A stretch of 57,941 nt of DNA. Origin: Actinomycetota bacterium (GTDB lineage Bacteria > Actinomycetota > CADDZG01 > WHSQ01). The notes below the pieces were generated by a model that was not told where the DNA came from, ran no database searches, and worked only from the letters and a program-made list of their open reading frames with translations. How positions within the stretch are numbered: position 1 is the first letter of the stretch; the number at the start of each line of letters is the position of its first letter. Below, one piece after another: positions 32,613 through 40,727 of this stretch. The DNA lies in the NCBI GenBank assembly GCA_013695465.1, contig JACDAL010000069.1:1-57941 (forward strand). The letters are read 5' to 3'. The translations under genes and the position numbers were made by a program.

Positions 32613-32637
32613 GTGGAGGAAAGTGGAGGAATGTGGG
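32613..32637 (+). promoter_or_regulatory. MraZ operator: three GTGGA/G repeats at 10-nt spacing
   Basis: GTGGA (32613-32617), GTGGA (32623-32627) and GTGGG (32633-32637) are each separated by 5 nt. MraZ octamers are known to bind direct TGGG-type repeats with 5-nt spacers near the mra promoter. The location just downstream of the -10 fits autorepression of the dcw operon. Confidence 0.75.
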
Positions 32638-32759
32638 CCATAAGGGAGGAGAGAGCCTGGAGGAGAGAGGCCTGGAGTGAAGGGCCTGGAAGTGATGGAT
32701 CCGCCCGGCCGTGACGTAGCCCTCCACCGGCCGAGGCACGGCGCTCGAGGAGAATCTGA

Positions 32760-33188
32760 TTGTCGTTCACGGGGACCTTTCGTCACACGATCGACGCCAA
32801 GGCGCGTCTCATTGTCCCGTCCCGGCTGCGGGACGAGATCACGGACGACAGGGTCGTGCTCACGAAGTGGGCCGAGGGTTGTATCGCACTGTGGTCTCAT
32901 GAGCACTGGGACAAACTCGTGGCTGCGCTGCTGGAGCAGCCGCACGGGGACGCCGGCGCCCGCCGCATCAAGCGCCAGCTCGGCGCGTGGGCCCACAGCG
33001 AGAGCGTCGATCGTCAGGGGCGCATCGGGATCCCCGCAGAGCTTGCCTCCTACGCCGGCCTTCATCGCGAGACCGTGATCATCGGGGCCATCGATCACGC
33101 CGAGATATGGGATCCCGAGGCGTACATGCGCTTGGAGCAACAGGCGCCGGGGAGCTTCGACGAGGTCCTCGAGGGCCTTCCGATCTGA
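32760..33188 (+). CDS. mraZ: Transcriptional regulator MraZ
   Basis: This 142-residue protein has two AbrB-like MraZ repeats. The first is FTGTFRHTIDAKARLIVPSR with DDRVVLTKWAEGCIALW. The second is HSESVDRQGRIGIPAELASYAG with VIIGAIDHAEIWDPEAY. The start is TTG at 32760, 7 nt after GAGGAG; no ATG or GTG fits the family N-terminus. It is first in the dcw cluster and presumably acts on the phased GTGGA repeats upstream. Confidence 0.95.
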   Translation: MSFTGTFRHTIDAKARLIVPSRLRDEITDDRVVLTKWAEGCIALWSHEHWDKLVAALLEQPHGDAGARRIKRQLGAWAHSESVDRQGRIGIPAELASYAGLHRETVIIGAIDHAEIWDPEAYMRLEQQAPGSFDEVLEGLPI

Positions 33189-33195
33189 GAGGGGC

Positions 33196-33378
33196 ATGCA
33201 ATTCATGCACGGGTTCAAGGATAGAAGGGCAGACAATCGAGTGGGCGAGACGTTTTCGAGCCGCGCGCCGCGCGCACGCGAGTTGGGACGTGCTTTGATC
33301 CTGCTCGGCCTCGGCGGGTCCTCCATCGGCGGCTTCGTCGCGGCGGTAGCGCTGGCGAGCAGAGCGTTGGGCCGCTAG
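33196..33378 (+). CDS. Small single-TM hypothetical protein between mraZ and rsmH
   Basis: This is at most 60 residues, with an alternative ATG at 33205 that sits better relative to AGAGGGG. An Arg-rich N-terminal half is followed by one Gly/Ala-rich TM segment, ALILLGLGGSSIGGFVAAVALAS, ending in RALGR. It is 8 nt after mraZ and in the same direction. I do not recognise it. Its topology recalls small divisome-associated proteins, but that is only an analogy. The 163 nt from here to rsmH hold no further gene. Confidence 0.4.
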   Translation: MQFMHGFKDRRADNRVGETFSSRAPRARELGRALILLGLGGSSIGGFVAAVALASRALGR

Positions 33379-33541
33379 TGGTGGCCGGGGGCGAACACAC
33401 CAATTTCGAGGGCCGGCGCAACCCGCTCGGCTCGTCTCTTAAGTACCTTGACGGCCGAAAGTTGCGGGGACGCTCGAGCGTGCCGCTTGATCTTGCGGTG
33501 GGGCACTAGATGGCCGTCGAAAAGTGGAGTGGGGGCACAGA

Positions 33542-34495
33542 ATGGAGCACGAGCCGGTTCTGGCAGGCAGAGTCGCCGAGCTCCTCGCTCCGGCCCTCTC
33601 ACGAGGAGGCGTCGTCGTCGACGCAACCCTGGGACGAGGCGGTCATGCCGCCAGGATCCTCGCGGAGGCGCCTCGGGCTCGGCTCGTCGGAATCGACAAG
33701 GATGGCGACGCGCTGGAGGCGAGTGGGGCCAACCTCGCCCCGTTCGAGGAGCGGATCGATCTCGTTCGTGACGACTTCAAAAATGTCGCGGCCGTACTGG
33801 AACGACTCGGGCTTGCGTCGATTGCCGCATTCCTACTCGACCTTGGAGTTTCTTCCCCCCAGCTCGACGTCTCCGAGCGAGGTTTCTCCTATCGAGCCGA
33901 CGGACCCCTGGACATGCGGATGGACCGCTCCCAGGAGCTCACCGCCGACGCCGTGGTCAACCTCTACGGGCAACGGGAGTTGGCCCGAGTGATCGCCCGC
34001 TATGGGCAAGAGCGCTTTGCCGCGCGCATCGCGGCCGCCATCGTGCGCGCCCGCCCGGTGAGCTCCACGGCCACTCTGGCCGGCATCGTCAAGGAGGCGA
34101 TCCCGGCGGCCACGCGCCGACACGGCCGCCATCCCGCTCGCCGGACCTTCCAGGCGGTGCGAATGGAGGTCAATAGCGAGCTCGAGGCACTGGAAGTGGC
34201 TCTACCGGACGCTATCGAGGCTCTCCACGTCGGGGGCCGGGCGGTGGTGATCTCGTATCACTCACTCGAGGACAGAGTAGTCAAGCGAATGTTCGCCGAG
34301 CGGGCGAGCGGCTGTGTCTGCCCCCCCGATCTGCCGGTTTGCGCCTGCGGCGCGGAGGCAACGGTGCGGATCTTGACCTCCAAGCCGGTACAGGCAGACG
34401 CCGATGAGGTCGGCCGCAACCCTCGCGCTAAGGGAGCCAAGCTCAGAGCCGTGGAGCGCTTGACCACCGGGCATCCGGAGCACCGGCTCCAGTGA
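33542..34495 (+). CDS. rsmH: 16S rRNA (cytosine(1402)-N(4))-methyltransferase RsmH
   Basis: This 317-residue SAM-dependent enzyme begins MEHEPVLAGRVAELL. It has the SAM motif VVDATLGRGGHAARIL, the insertion DLGVSSPQLDVSERGFSYR, the motif ARRTFQAVRMEVNSELEAL and VVISYHSLEDRVVK. The conserved MEHEPVL sets ATG 33542; an ATG 18 nt upstream is also in frame. It overlaps the ftsL-like gene by GTGA. Standard second conserved gene of the dcw cluster. Confidence 0.96.
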   Translation: MEHEPVLAGRVAELLAPALSRGGVVVDATLGRGGHAARILAEAPRARLVGIDKDGDALEASGANLAPFEERIDLVRDDFKNVAAVLERLGLASIAAFLLDLGVSSPQLDVSERGFSYRADGPLDMRMDRSQELTADAVVNLYGQRELARVIARYGQERFAARIAAAIVRARPVSSTATLAGIVKEAIPAATRRHGRHPARRTFQAVRMEVNSELEALEVALPDAIEALHVGGRAVVISYHSLEDRVVKRMFAERASGCVCPPDLPVCACGAEATVRILTSKPVQADADEVGRNPRAKGAKLRAVERLTTGHPEHRLQ

Positions 34496-35016
34496 GCGTT
34501 CGTCACGCCGCCCTGCGAAGCCCGGGCGCGGGCTCGTCCCCGCCGCGCCTCGAGGTCGTGCGACGGCGCTCCCGGTCGCTGATCCAGCGCGACGCGCCGC
34601 GACGTTTCGCCCCGGTGGTGGTGGCCGCCGTGATCTTGGCTGCGACCGCCATCGTGGGTGTTCTGCTCGAGCAAGTGGTGCTTGCCCAGTCGGCGTTCAA
34701 GATGTCTCGGCTGCGCACCGAGCTCGGCGCGGCCGAAGCCCGCCATCAGGAGCTGCTGCTGGAGGCGACCAAGCTCGAGAGCCCCCGGCGCATCGAGCGC
34801 TTCGCCCGCACCGAGCTCAGCCTGGTCGAACCGCAGGCGGTTCAATACCTGGTCTCGGACGCGGCCCTCTCCGGTCGCAACGCCCGGAGAGCAAAGCGAG
34901 GGGGCGGACCCGCCCGGCGCGCGGCGGCCCCCTATCTGGCGGTGCAGCCGTCTGCCCGGCTCCATCCCTCCGCCGCCTCTCCCTCCTCCTCCGCCTCCTC
35001 CGAGCCCGGTCCATGA
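34492..35016 (+). CDS. ftsL: FtsL-like cell division protein (septum formation initiator type)
   Basis: This 174-residue bitopic protein has a basic cytoplasmic N-terminus, one TM helix (FAPVVVAAVILAATAIVGVLL, about residues 39-59), then a short leucine-rich coiled coil (MSRLRTELGAAEARHQELLLE). It ends in a Pro/Ser/Ala-rich tail that is unusually long. The call rests on topology and on its invariant place between rsmH and ftsI; FtsL sequences are poorly conserved. The GTG start overlaps the rsmH stop, and its own end overlaps ftsI by ATGA. Confidence 0.85.
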   Translation: MSVRHAALRSPGAGSSPPRLEVVRRRSRSLIQRDAPRRFAPVVVAAVILAATAIVGVLLEQVVLAQSAFKMSRLRTELGAAEARHQELLLEATKLESPRRIERFARTELSLVEPQAVQYLVSDAALSGRNARRAKRGGGPARRAAAPYLAVQPSARLHPSAASPSSSASSEPGP

Positions 35017-36782
35017 GCGTGCGAGCATTTCCCGTGCGCGGCTCCTGCTCTCCGCGCCGCCTCAGCGCGGCCCTCGTCGTGGTCCTGGCCTGCTTCAGTG
35101 CCCTGGGGGCCCGGCTCGTAGTGCTGCAGGTCGTCGAGGGAGACTCCTACGATCGCCTGGCAAGCAACCAGCGCGAGAGGGCGGTGCCGTTCCCGGCCCG
35201 GCGCGGCGCGATCTTCGACCGTAAGGGGAACCCGCTGGCGATATCGGTGGACCTGCAGACGATCTACGCCGACCCCGCCCTCGTCGAGGATCCTGCGTCC
35301 GAGGCCTTGGAGCTGGCCGAGATCCTGGGGCACTCGCCGGTGGCGATCGAGGCCCTGCTGCGGGGTGATCCCTCCTGGAGCCGGTTCGAGTACATCGCAC
35401 GGAGGGTGTCTCCACGCGTGTCGCGGGCGGTCGAGGGGCTTCATCTAGCAGGCGTCTACATGAGACCCGAGCCCCAGCGCTTCTATCCCAACGGTGGGCT
35501 CGGGGCGCATGTCCTCGGCTTCGTCGGCAGCGAAGGCTCCGGTCTCGAGGGAGTGGAGGCTCAGTACGAAGAGATCCTGAAGGGGCGGGCCGGCCGAATG
35601 ACCTTGGAGCAGGACCCGAGCGGGCGCCCGCTGCCCCAGGCGGACCTGGCCTGGCGCCGCCCCGATCCGGGGCGCTCGCTCTATCTCACGATCGACAAGG
35701 ACATCCAGTTCCAGACCGAGCTGTTCCTCGAAGCCGCCGCCGGCCGTTACCACGCCCAATCCGGCAGCGCGGTGGTCATGGATCCTCGGACCGGTGACAT
35801 CCTGGCGATGGCGGGTTTCCCCTCGTTCGATCCCAATCGCTTCGAGCGCTATTCGGGGAACACCTATCGCAACCGGGCGACGACCGATGTCTTCGAGCCC
35901 GGGTCGTCCTACAAGATCGTGACCGCAGCGGCGGCTCTCGAAGAGGGCCTGGTGACGCCGTGGACACGCTTCACGGTCCCCGACGAGCTGGCTTACCAGG
36001 ACCGCATCTTTCACGACTCCCACTACCACGAGACCGAGCAGATGTCGGTATCGGAGATCATCGAGCAGTCTTCCAACGTGGGCACGATCAAGATCGGTCT
36101 CGAGCTGGGATCACGCCGGCTCGATCGTTACGTCCGCAAGTTCGGTTTTGGCTCCTCGTCGGGACTGGGGTTCCCCGGAGAGTCAGAGGGCCTCGTGCTC
36201 GATCTCGATGAGTGGTCTGGGACGACCGGAGCAACCGTGCCGATCGGCCAGGGTGTGGCCGTTACCACCGTGCAGATGGCCGCCGCCTACTCCGCTCTGG
36301 CGAACGGCGGCGTGTGGCTGGAGCCGCGCCTGGTGTCGGGCGCGGCCGGCCAGGACGGCTCCGTGCAGCGCATGCCGACGGGATCACGGCGGAGGATCGT
36401 CTCGTCCAGAACGGCGCGCCAGATGACCGGCATGCTGACCAGGGTAGTCAAGAGGGGCACCGGCCTCGAAGCGCAGGTGCCGGGCTACACGGTGGCGGGC
36501 AAGACCGGTACGGCCCAAAAAGCTCTCCCCGAGGGCGGCTACGGAAACTCCTATGTTTCTTCGTTCGCGGGCTACGCGCCGGTAGAGGATCCCGCCGTGG
36601 CGGTGGTCGTGATTCTCGACGATCCACGCCCGATCTGGGGAGGAGCGACCGCGGCCCCCACCTTCTCCGCCATAGCCGACTTCACACTCAGAAAGCTCGG
36701 CGTGCCTCCCTCCACCAACGCCCGGCGAGCGGCAGCTCAGCGCGAGGCCGCAGTCGAAGGCGTCGAAGACCCCCACGATTAG
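35013..36782 (+). CDS. ftsI: Septal peptidoglycan D,D-transpeptidase FtsI (PBP3)
   Basis: This 589-residue class B penicillin-binding protein has an N-terminal TM helix (LSAALVVVLACFSALGARLVV), a pedestal domain with RRGAIFDRKGNPLA and a transpeptidase domain. The catalytic motifs are S298-x-x-K301 (GSSYK), SSN in IEQSSNVGTIKIG, and KTGTAQ. All are intact. It synthesises the septal wall with FtsW, encoded in the same cluster. No PASTA repeats are present at the C-terminus. Confidence 0.95.
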   Translation: MSVRAFPVRGSCSPRRLSAALVVVLACFSALGARLVVLQVVEGDSYDRLASNQRERAVPFPARRGAIFDRKGNPLAISVDLQTIYADPALVEDPASEALELAEILGHSPVAIEALLRGDPSWSRFEYIARRVSPRVSRAVEGLHLAGVYMRPEPQRFYPNGGLGAHVLGFVGSEGSGLEGVEAQYEEILKGRAGRMTLEQDPSGRPLPQADLAWRRPDPGRSLYLTIDKDIQFQTELFLEAAAGRYHAQSGSAVVMDPRTGDILAMAGFPSFDPNRFERYSGNTYRNRATTDVFEPGSSYKIVTAAAALEEGLVTPWTRFTVPDELAYQDRIFHDSHYHETEQMSVSEIIEQSSNVGTIKIGLELGSRRLDRYVRKFGFGSSSGLGFPGESEGLVLDLDEWSGTTGATVPIGQGVAVTTVQMAAAYSALANGGVWLEPRLVSGAAGQDGSVQRMPTGSRRRIVSSRTARQMTGMLTRVVKRGTGLEAQVPGYTVAGKTGTAQKALPEGGYGNSYVSSFAGYAPVEDPAVAVVVILDDPRPIWGGATAAPTFSAIADFTLRKLGVPPSTNARRAAAQREAAVEGVEDPHD

Positions 36783-36829
36783 GTGGTCCGTCACTCAGTG
36801 GTCGCTTCAATGCACCTAGGGTGGCGGCG

Positions 36830-38338
36830 ATGAGCCCGCTGGGGAGCACCGTCGGGGATCTGGCCCGGTCGGCGGGAGAACTTCTCGTCGAAGTCACGGG
36901 TCCCACAGAGCAAGTGGTCACAGGGCTGGCTCATGACTCGCGCCGCGTTGAAGCCGGCGACGCCTTTGCTTGCGTCGTCGGTCTGAAAGACGATGCCCAT
37001 CGACATGCCCGTGCCGCGGTGGCCGGCGGTGCGGCAGCTCTCATCTCGGAGCGCGCCCTGGACCTGGGAGTGCCCGAGATCGTGGTGACGAACGCGAGGC
37101 GCGCGCTGGGCCGGCTTGCGGCCGAGCTCAACGGGTGGCCCGGGGCCCGCCTCGAGCTCTTTGGCATCACCGGCACCAACGGCAAGACGACCACTGCCTT
37201 TTTGCTCGAATCCATCTGCCGGGCGGCGGGACGCACGACCGGTCTCATCGGGACCATCGAGACGAAGGTGGCGGGAAGCTCCCGGCCCGGAGTCAGGACG
37301 ACACCGGATTCCCTCGAATTGCAGGGACTGCTGGCGGAGATGGTGGGGGCCGGGGTCACCTCGGTCGTTATGGAGGTCACCTCACACGCGTTGCGGTTGG
37401 ACCGCGTCGAAGGATTGTGCTTCCAGTCGGTGGCCTTCACGAACCTCTCCCAGGACCATCTCGACTTCCATCACGACATGGAGGACTATTTTGCCGCCAA
37501 GAAGGAGCTCTTCAGTCCCCAGAAGGCCCGCCGGGGCGCGGTCAACGCCGACGACGTCTACGGGCTCAAGCTCGCCGCCGACAGGGCGATCGAGTTGATC
37601 ACTTTCGGGCTCGCGCCTGATGCGAACGTGTGTGGGCGCAACGTACGACTGGGGCGATGGAGCAACGAGTTCGTCATCTCCGTCCAGGGCGTCGAGGGAT
37701 CCGAAGAGGCAGAAATCGAAGTTTCTTCGGGTTTGGTGGGTGAGTTCAATGTGTCGAACTGCCTCGGCGCTTGCGCCGCGGCGCTTAGTGCGGGGCTGTC
37801 GCTCGATGCCGTGCTCCACGGACTCGAGGGGGTCAAGGCGGTTCCGGGCCGCTTCGAGCCGATCAATCAGGGCCAGCCCTTTGCGGTCGTGGTCGACTAC
37901 GCCCATACGCCCGACTCCTTGGACAACGTCCTGGCGCAGGCAAGGAGGCTGGCCGGGTATTCCTCGGGGCGGGTCCTGTGCGTGTTCGGCTGCGGCGGCG
38001 ACAGGGACCGAGGAAAGCGCCCTCTAATGGGTGCGGCGGCAGCCCGGGGAGCCGATGTCGTCATCGTGACCTCGGACAACCCTCGCTCAGAGGATCCCGA
38101 GACGATCATCGCGGAGATCCTTGAAGGAGTGGAAGCTCAACGTGCTTCGGGCGCGGATGCCGTCTTGGTAGAGCGCGCAGAGGCGATCGCATCGGCATGC
38201 GCACTGGCGCGGCCGGGAGATGTCGTGGCGATCTGTGGCAAGGGCCACGAGACCGGTCAGGAGTTCTCGGAGGTCACGATTCCCTTCGACGACCGCATTG
38301 TGGTACGGGCTGCGTTGAGGGAGGCGGGCTACCGGTGA
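36830..38338 (+). CDS. murE: UDP-N-acetylmuramoyl-L-alanyl-D-glutamate--2,6-diaminopimelate ligase
   Basis: This 502-residue Mur ligase adds the third stem residue. It has the P-loop ITGTNGKTTTAFLLE at about 113-127, TPDSLELQGLLAEMV, the HxxxH-like AFTNLSQDHLDFHH and VDYAHTPDSL. The specificity motif reads DNPR (416-419), the signature for meso-diaminopimelate rather than lysine. ATG 36830 starts the conserved protein although the frame is open far upstream. It is followed immediately by mraY through a GTGA overlap, with no murF between. Confidence 0.95.
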   Translation: MSPLGSTVGDLARSAGELLVEVTGPTEQVVTGLAHDSRRVEAGDAFACVVGLKDDAHRHARAAVAGGAAALISERALDLGVPEIVVTNARRALGRLAAELNGWPGARLELFGITGTNGKTTTAFLLESICRAAGRTTGLIGTIETKVAGSSRPGVRTTPDSLELQGLLAEMVGAGVTSVVMEVTSHALRLDRVEGLCFQSVAFTNLSQDHLDFHHDMEDYFAAKKELFSPQKARRGAVNADDVYGLKLAADRAIELITFGLAPDANVCGRNVRLGRWSNEFVISVQGVEGSEEAEIEVSSGLVGEFNVSNCLGACAAALSAGLSLDAVLHGLEGVKAVPGRFEPINQGQPFAVVVDYAHTPDSLDNVLAQARRLAGYSSGRVLCVFGCGGDRDRGKRPLMGAAAARGADVVIVTSDNPRSEDPETIIAEILEGVEAQRASGADAVLVERAEAIASACALARPGDVVAICGKGHETGQEFSEVTIPFDDRIVVRAALREAGYR

Positions 38339-39378
38339 TCAGCCTCATGCTTGCGGGCATTGCGGGGCTCGCCCTGTCTCTGCTGGGCACGCCGGTGGCG
38401 ATCCGGGTGTTCCGCCGCCGTGGCTGGGGCCAGCTGATTCGCGAGGAAGGACCCAAGGCCCATTACGAGAAGCGAGGCACGCCCACGATGGGCGGGCTCG
38501 TGATATTGGGGGCCGCACTGGGCGGCTATTTCGCAGGACACATCGGCACCGGGGGACTGATCCCGATGCGCGACAGCGGTCTGCTTGCGGTGGGTGCGAC
38601 GGTTGCCTTCGCCGCCCTCGGGTTCGCCGACGACTTCATCAAGATAAGGATGTCGCGCTCCCTCGGCTTGCAGAAACGAGCCAAGTTCTTGGGCCAACTG
38701 GTGATCGCGGGGCTGTTCGGCTTTCTTGCCGTGCGGGTCGTGGGAGTAGGAACCGATGTGTCCTTCTTTCGCTCGACGCTGCTGGACCTCGGCATCTTCT
38801 TCTTCATCTGGGTGTTCCTGATGATCGCCGCCTCATCCAACGGGGTGAACCTGACCGACGGGCTCGACGGGCTCGCGGTGGGCTCCTCGGCGCAAGTTCT
38901 GGCTGCGTTCGTGGTCGTCGGCTTCTGGCAGTTCCGGCACCAGGCGTTCTACGACATTGACGAAACAGGCTCGGATCCCTTCGAGATCGCCATTTTCGCC
39001 GCGGCAATGTTCGGCGCCTGCGCGGGCTTTCTGTGGTGGAACACGGCGCCTGCCAAGATATTCATGGGCGACACCGGTTCTTTGATGTTGGGCGGATGCA
39101 TGGCGGTCATGGCCATACTGCTCAACACTCAGTTGCTGCTCGTGATACTCGGTGGGCTCTTCGTCGTAGAGACGTTGTCGGTGATCGTGCAGGTTCTCGT
39201 GTTCCGGCGAACCGGCAAGAGGATCTTTTTGATGGCTCCCATACACCATCATTTCGAGCTGGCGGGTTGGCCCGAGTTCACAGTCATCGTTCGCTTCTGG
39301 GTGCTCTCGGGCCTCTCCGTGGCCTTCGGCCTGGGCCTCTTCTACGCGGACTTCTTGTCCAAGGGCGGGCTCAGGTGA
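38335..39378 (+). CDS. mraY: Phospho-N-acetylmuramoyl-pentapeptide transferase
   Basis: This 347-residue polytopic membrane enzyme makes lipid I from UDP-MurNAc-pentapeptide and undecaprenyl phosphate. It has KRGTPTMGGLVIL, FADDFIKI with the DD pair, SSNGVNLTDGLDGLAVGSS, FMGDTGSLMLGG and the MAPIHHHFELAGWPE loop. About ten TM helices are visible. The GTG at 38335 overlaps the murE stop, and its end overlaps murD by GTGA. Confidence 0.96.
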   Translation: MISLMLAGIAGLALSLLGTPVAIRVFRRRGWGQLIREEGPKAHYEKRGTPTMGGLVILGAALGGYFAGHIGTGGLIPMRDSGLLAVGATVAFAALGFADDFIKIRMSRSLGLQKRAKFLGQLVIAGLFGFLAVRVVGVGTDVSFFRSTLLDLGIFFFIWVFLMIAASSNGVNLTDGLDGLAVGSSAQVLAAFVVVGFWQFRHQAFYDIDETGSDPFEIAIFAAAMFGACAGFLWWNTAPAKIFMGDTGSLMLGGCMAVMAILLNTQLLLVILGGLFVVETLSVIVQVLVFRRTGKRIFLMAPIHHHFELAGWPEFTVIVRFWVLSGLSVAFGLGLFYADFLSKGGLR

Positions 39379-40727
39379 ATTCTTACAAAGGCGTTCACGC
39401 GCTTGTTGTGGGGCTCGGACTATCGGGCTTCGCCGCCGCGCGAGCCCTGCACGTGGCCGGGGCGCACGTGCGGGTCACCGACGACTCGGACGACAACAAC
39501 TTGCGGGCACGCGCAGCAGAGTTGAGTGCGCAGGGAATCGAAGTCGAGGTTGGCGGACACGCGGTAGCAACAGAGGAAGTGGACCTCGCCGTGGTGAGCC
39601 CGGGCATCCCCCTCGAAACCGGAATCGTCTCGAACCTCATGGGCGCTGGCATAGAGACCATCTCTGAGATAGAGCTTGGCTACCGCTTGGCGCGCTGCGA
39701 CATCCTTGCGGTCACGGGAACCAACGGCAAAACGACCACGACCGAGCTTCTGGCGGCGATGCTCGACAGCGCCGGCGTTGTTTCGATGGCGGCCGGCAAC
39801 ATCGGCACTCCGCTGACAGAAGCAGTCGCCTTGATCGGAGATGGCGGCGCCATCGCAACCGAGGTGTCGAGCTTTCAGCTTGCGCTGACCCAAGACTTCA
39901 GACCGCGCGTGGCGGTAGTGCTCAATGTTGCCGAAGACCACACCGATTGGCATGGAAACGCAGCCGCTTACGGTGCCGCTAAGGGGCTCATCACTAGTAA
40001 CCAAGGTCCGGGCGACACCCTGGTGTTCAATCGCGAGGACGCAGTCTCGAACTCCATTGCCGCACACACGCGTGCGCAGACAGTTCCGTTCTCTGCGGTG
40101 ACGGCGCCACGGAATGGAATCGGTGTCGCGGACGGAGAGGTGCGGTGGATAGGAGAGGCGCTGATGGACTCCGCCGAGCTATCGCTGCCGGGGCGCGCCG
40201 GGGCCGACGACACCCTCGCGGCCCTAGCGGCGGCGCTCTCATACGGAGCCGGGCGCGCCGCAGTTGTCGAAGCCGCTCGCAGCTTTCACCCTCTCAGTCA
40301 CCGTCTCGAGACCGTCGCGACCGTGAATGGCGTAACCTTCATCGACGATTCCAAAGCGACCAACCCGCATGCCACGCTGGCGGCACTCGAAGGCATGACC
40401 GACGTCGTTCTGATAGCGGGTGGCCGCAGCAAGGGTATCGACTTGCGGGTTCTGAAAGCCGCCGTGCCGCCGGTCGTTGCGGTTGTTGCCCTCGGTGAGG
40501 CGTCGGGCGAGATCGTCTCTGTATTCGAGTCCTTGGTGCCCGTCGAGACCGAGAGCTCGATGTCCGCTGCCGTTCGGTGGGCTTTCGAGACGGCGAGAGG
40601 CCGAGGATCCGTGTTGTTGTCTCCCTCGTGTGCGAGCCTTGACATGTATTCGAGCTATGCCGAGCGCGGCGACGATTTCAAGCGCGCGGTCTCGAGCTTG
40701 AAAGCCGAGAGGATAGAGAATGGCTAG
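39375..40727 (+). CDS. murD: UDP-N-acetylmuramoylalanine--D-glutamate ligase
   Basis: This 450-residue Mur ligase has the N-terminal Rossmann VVGLGLSGFAAARAL, the P-loop VTGTNGKTTTTELLAAML, LNVAEDHTDWH and FIDDSKATNPHATLAAL in the C-terminal domain. The GTG at 39375 overlaps mraY. Its last 8 nt overlap ftsW, whose ATG lies at 40720. Standard cytoplasmic step in muropeptide synthesis. Confidence 0.96.
   Translation: MNSYKGVHALVVGLGLSGFAAARALHVAGAHVRVTDDSDDNNLRARAAELSAQGIEVEVGGHAVATEEVDLAVVSPGIPLETGIVSNLMGAGIETISEIELGYRLARCDILAVTGTNGKTTTTELLAAMLDSAGVVSMAAGNIGTPLTEAVALIGDGGAIATEVSSFQLALTQDFRPRVAVVLNVAEDHTDWHGNAAAYGAAKGLITSNQGPGDTLVFNREDAVSNSIAAHTRAQTVPFSAVTAPRNGIGVADGEVRWIGEALMDSAELSLPGRAGADDTLAALAAALSYGAGRAAVVEAARSFHPLSHRLETVATVNGVTFIDDSKATNPHATLAALEGMTDVVLIAGGRSKGIDLRVLKAAVPPVVAVVALGEASGEIVSVFESLVPVETESSMSAAVRWAFETARGRGSVLLSPSCASLDMYSSYAERGDDFKRAVSSLKAERIENG

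Noticed and set aside
36212-36829. N-terminal extension of murE into ftsI
   Set aside because: The frame is open by composition only; MurE similarity starts at ATG 36830.
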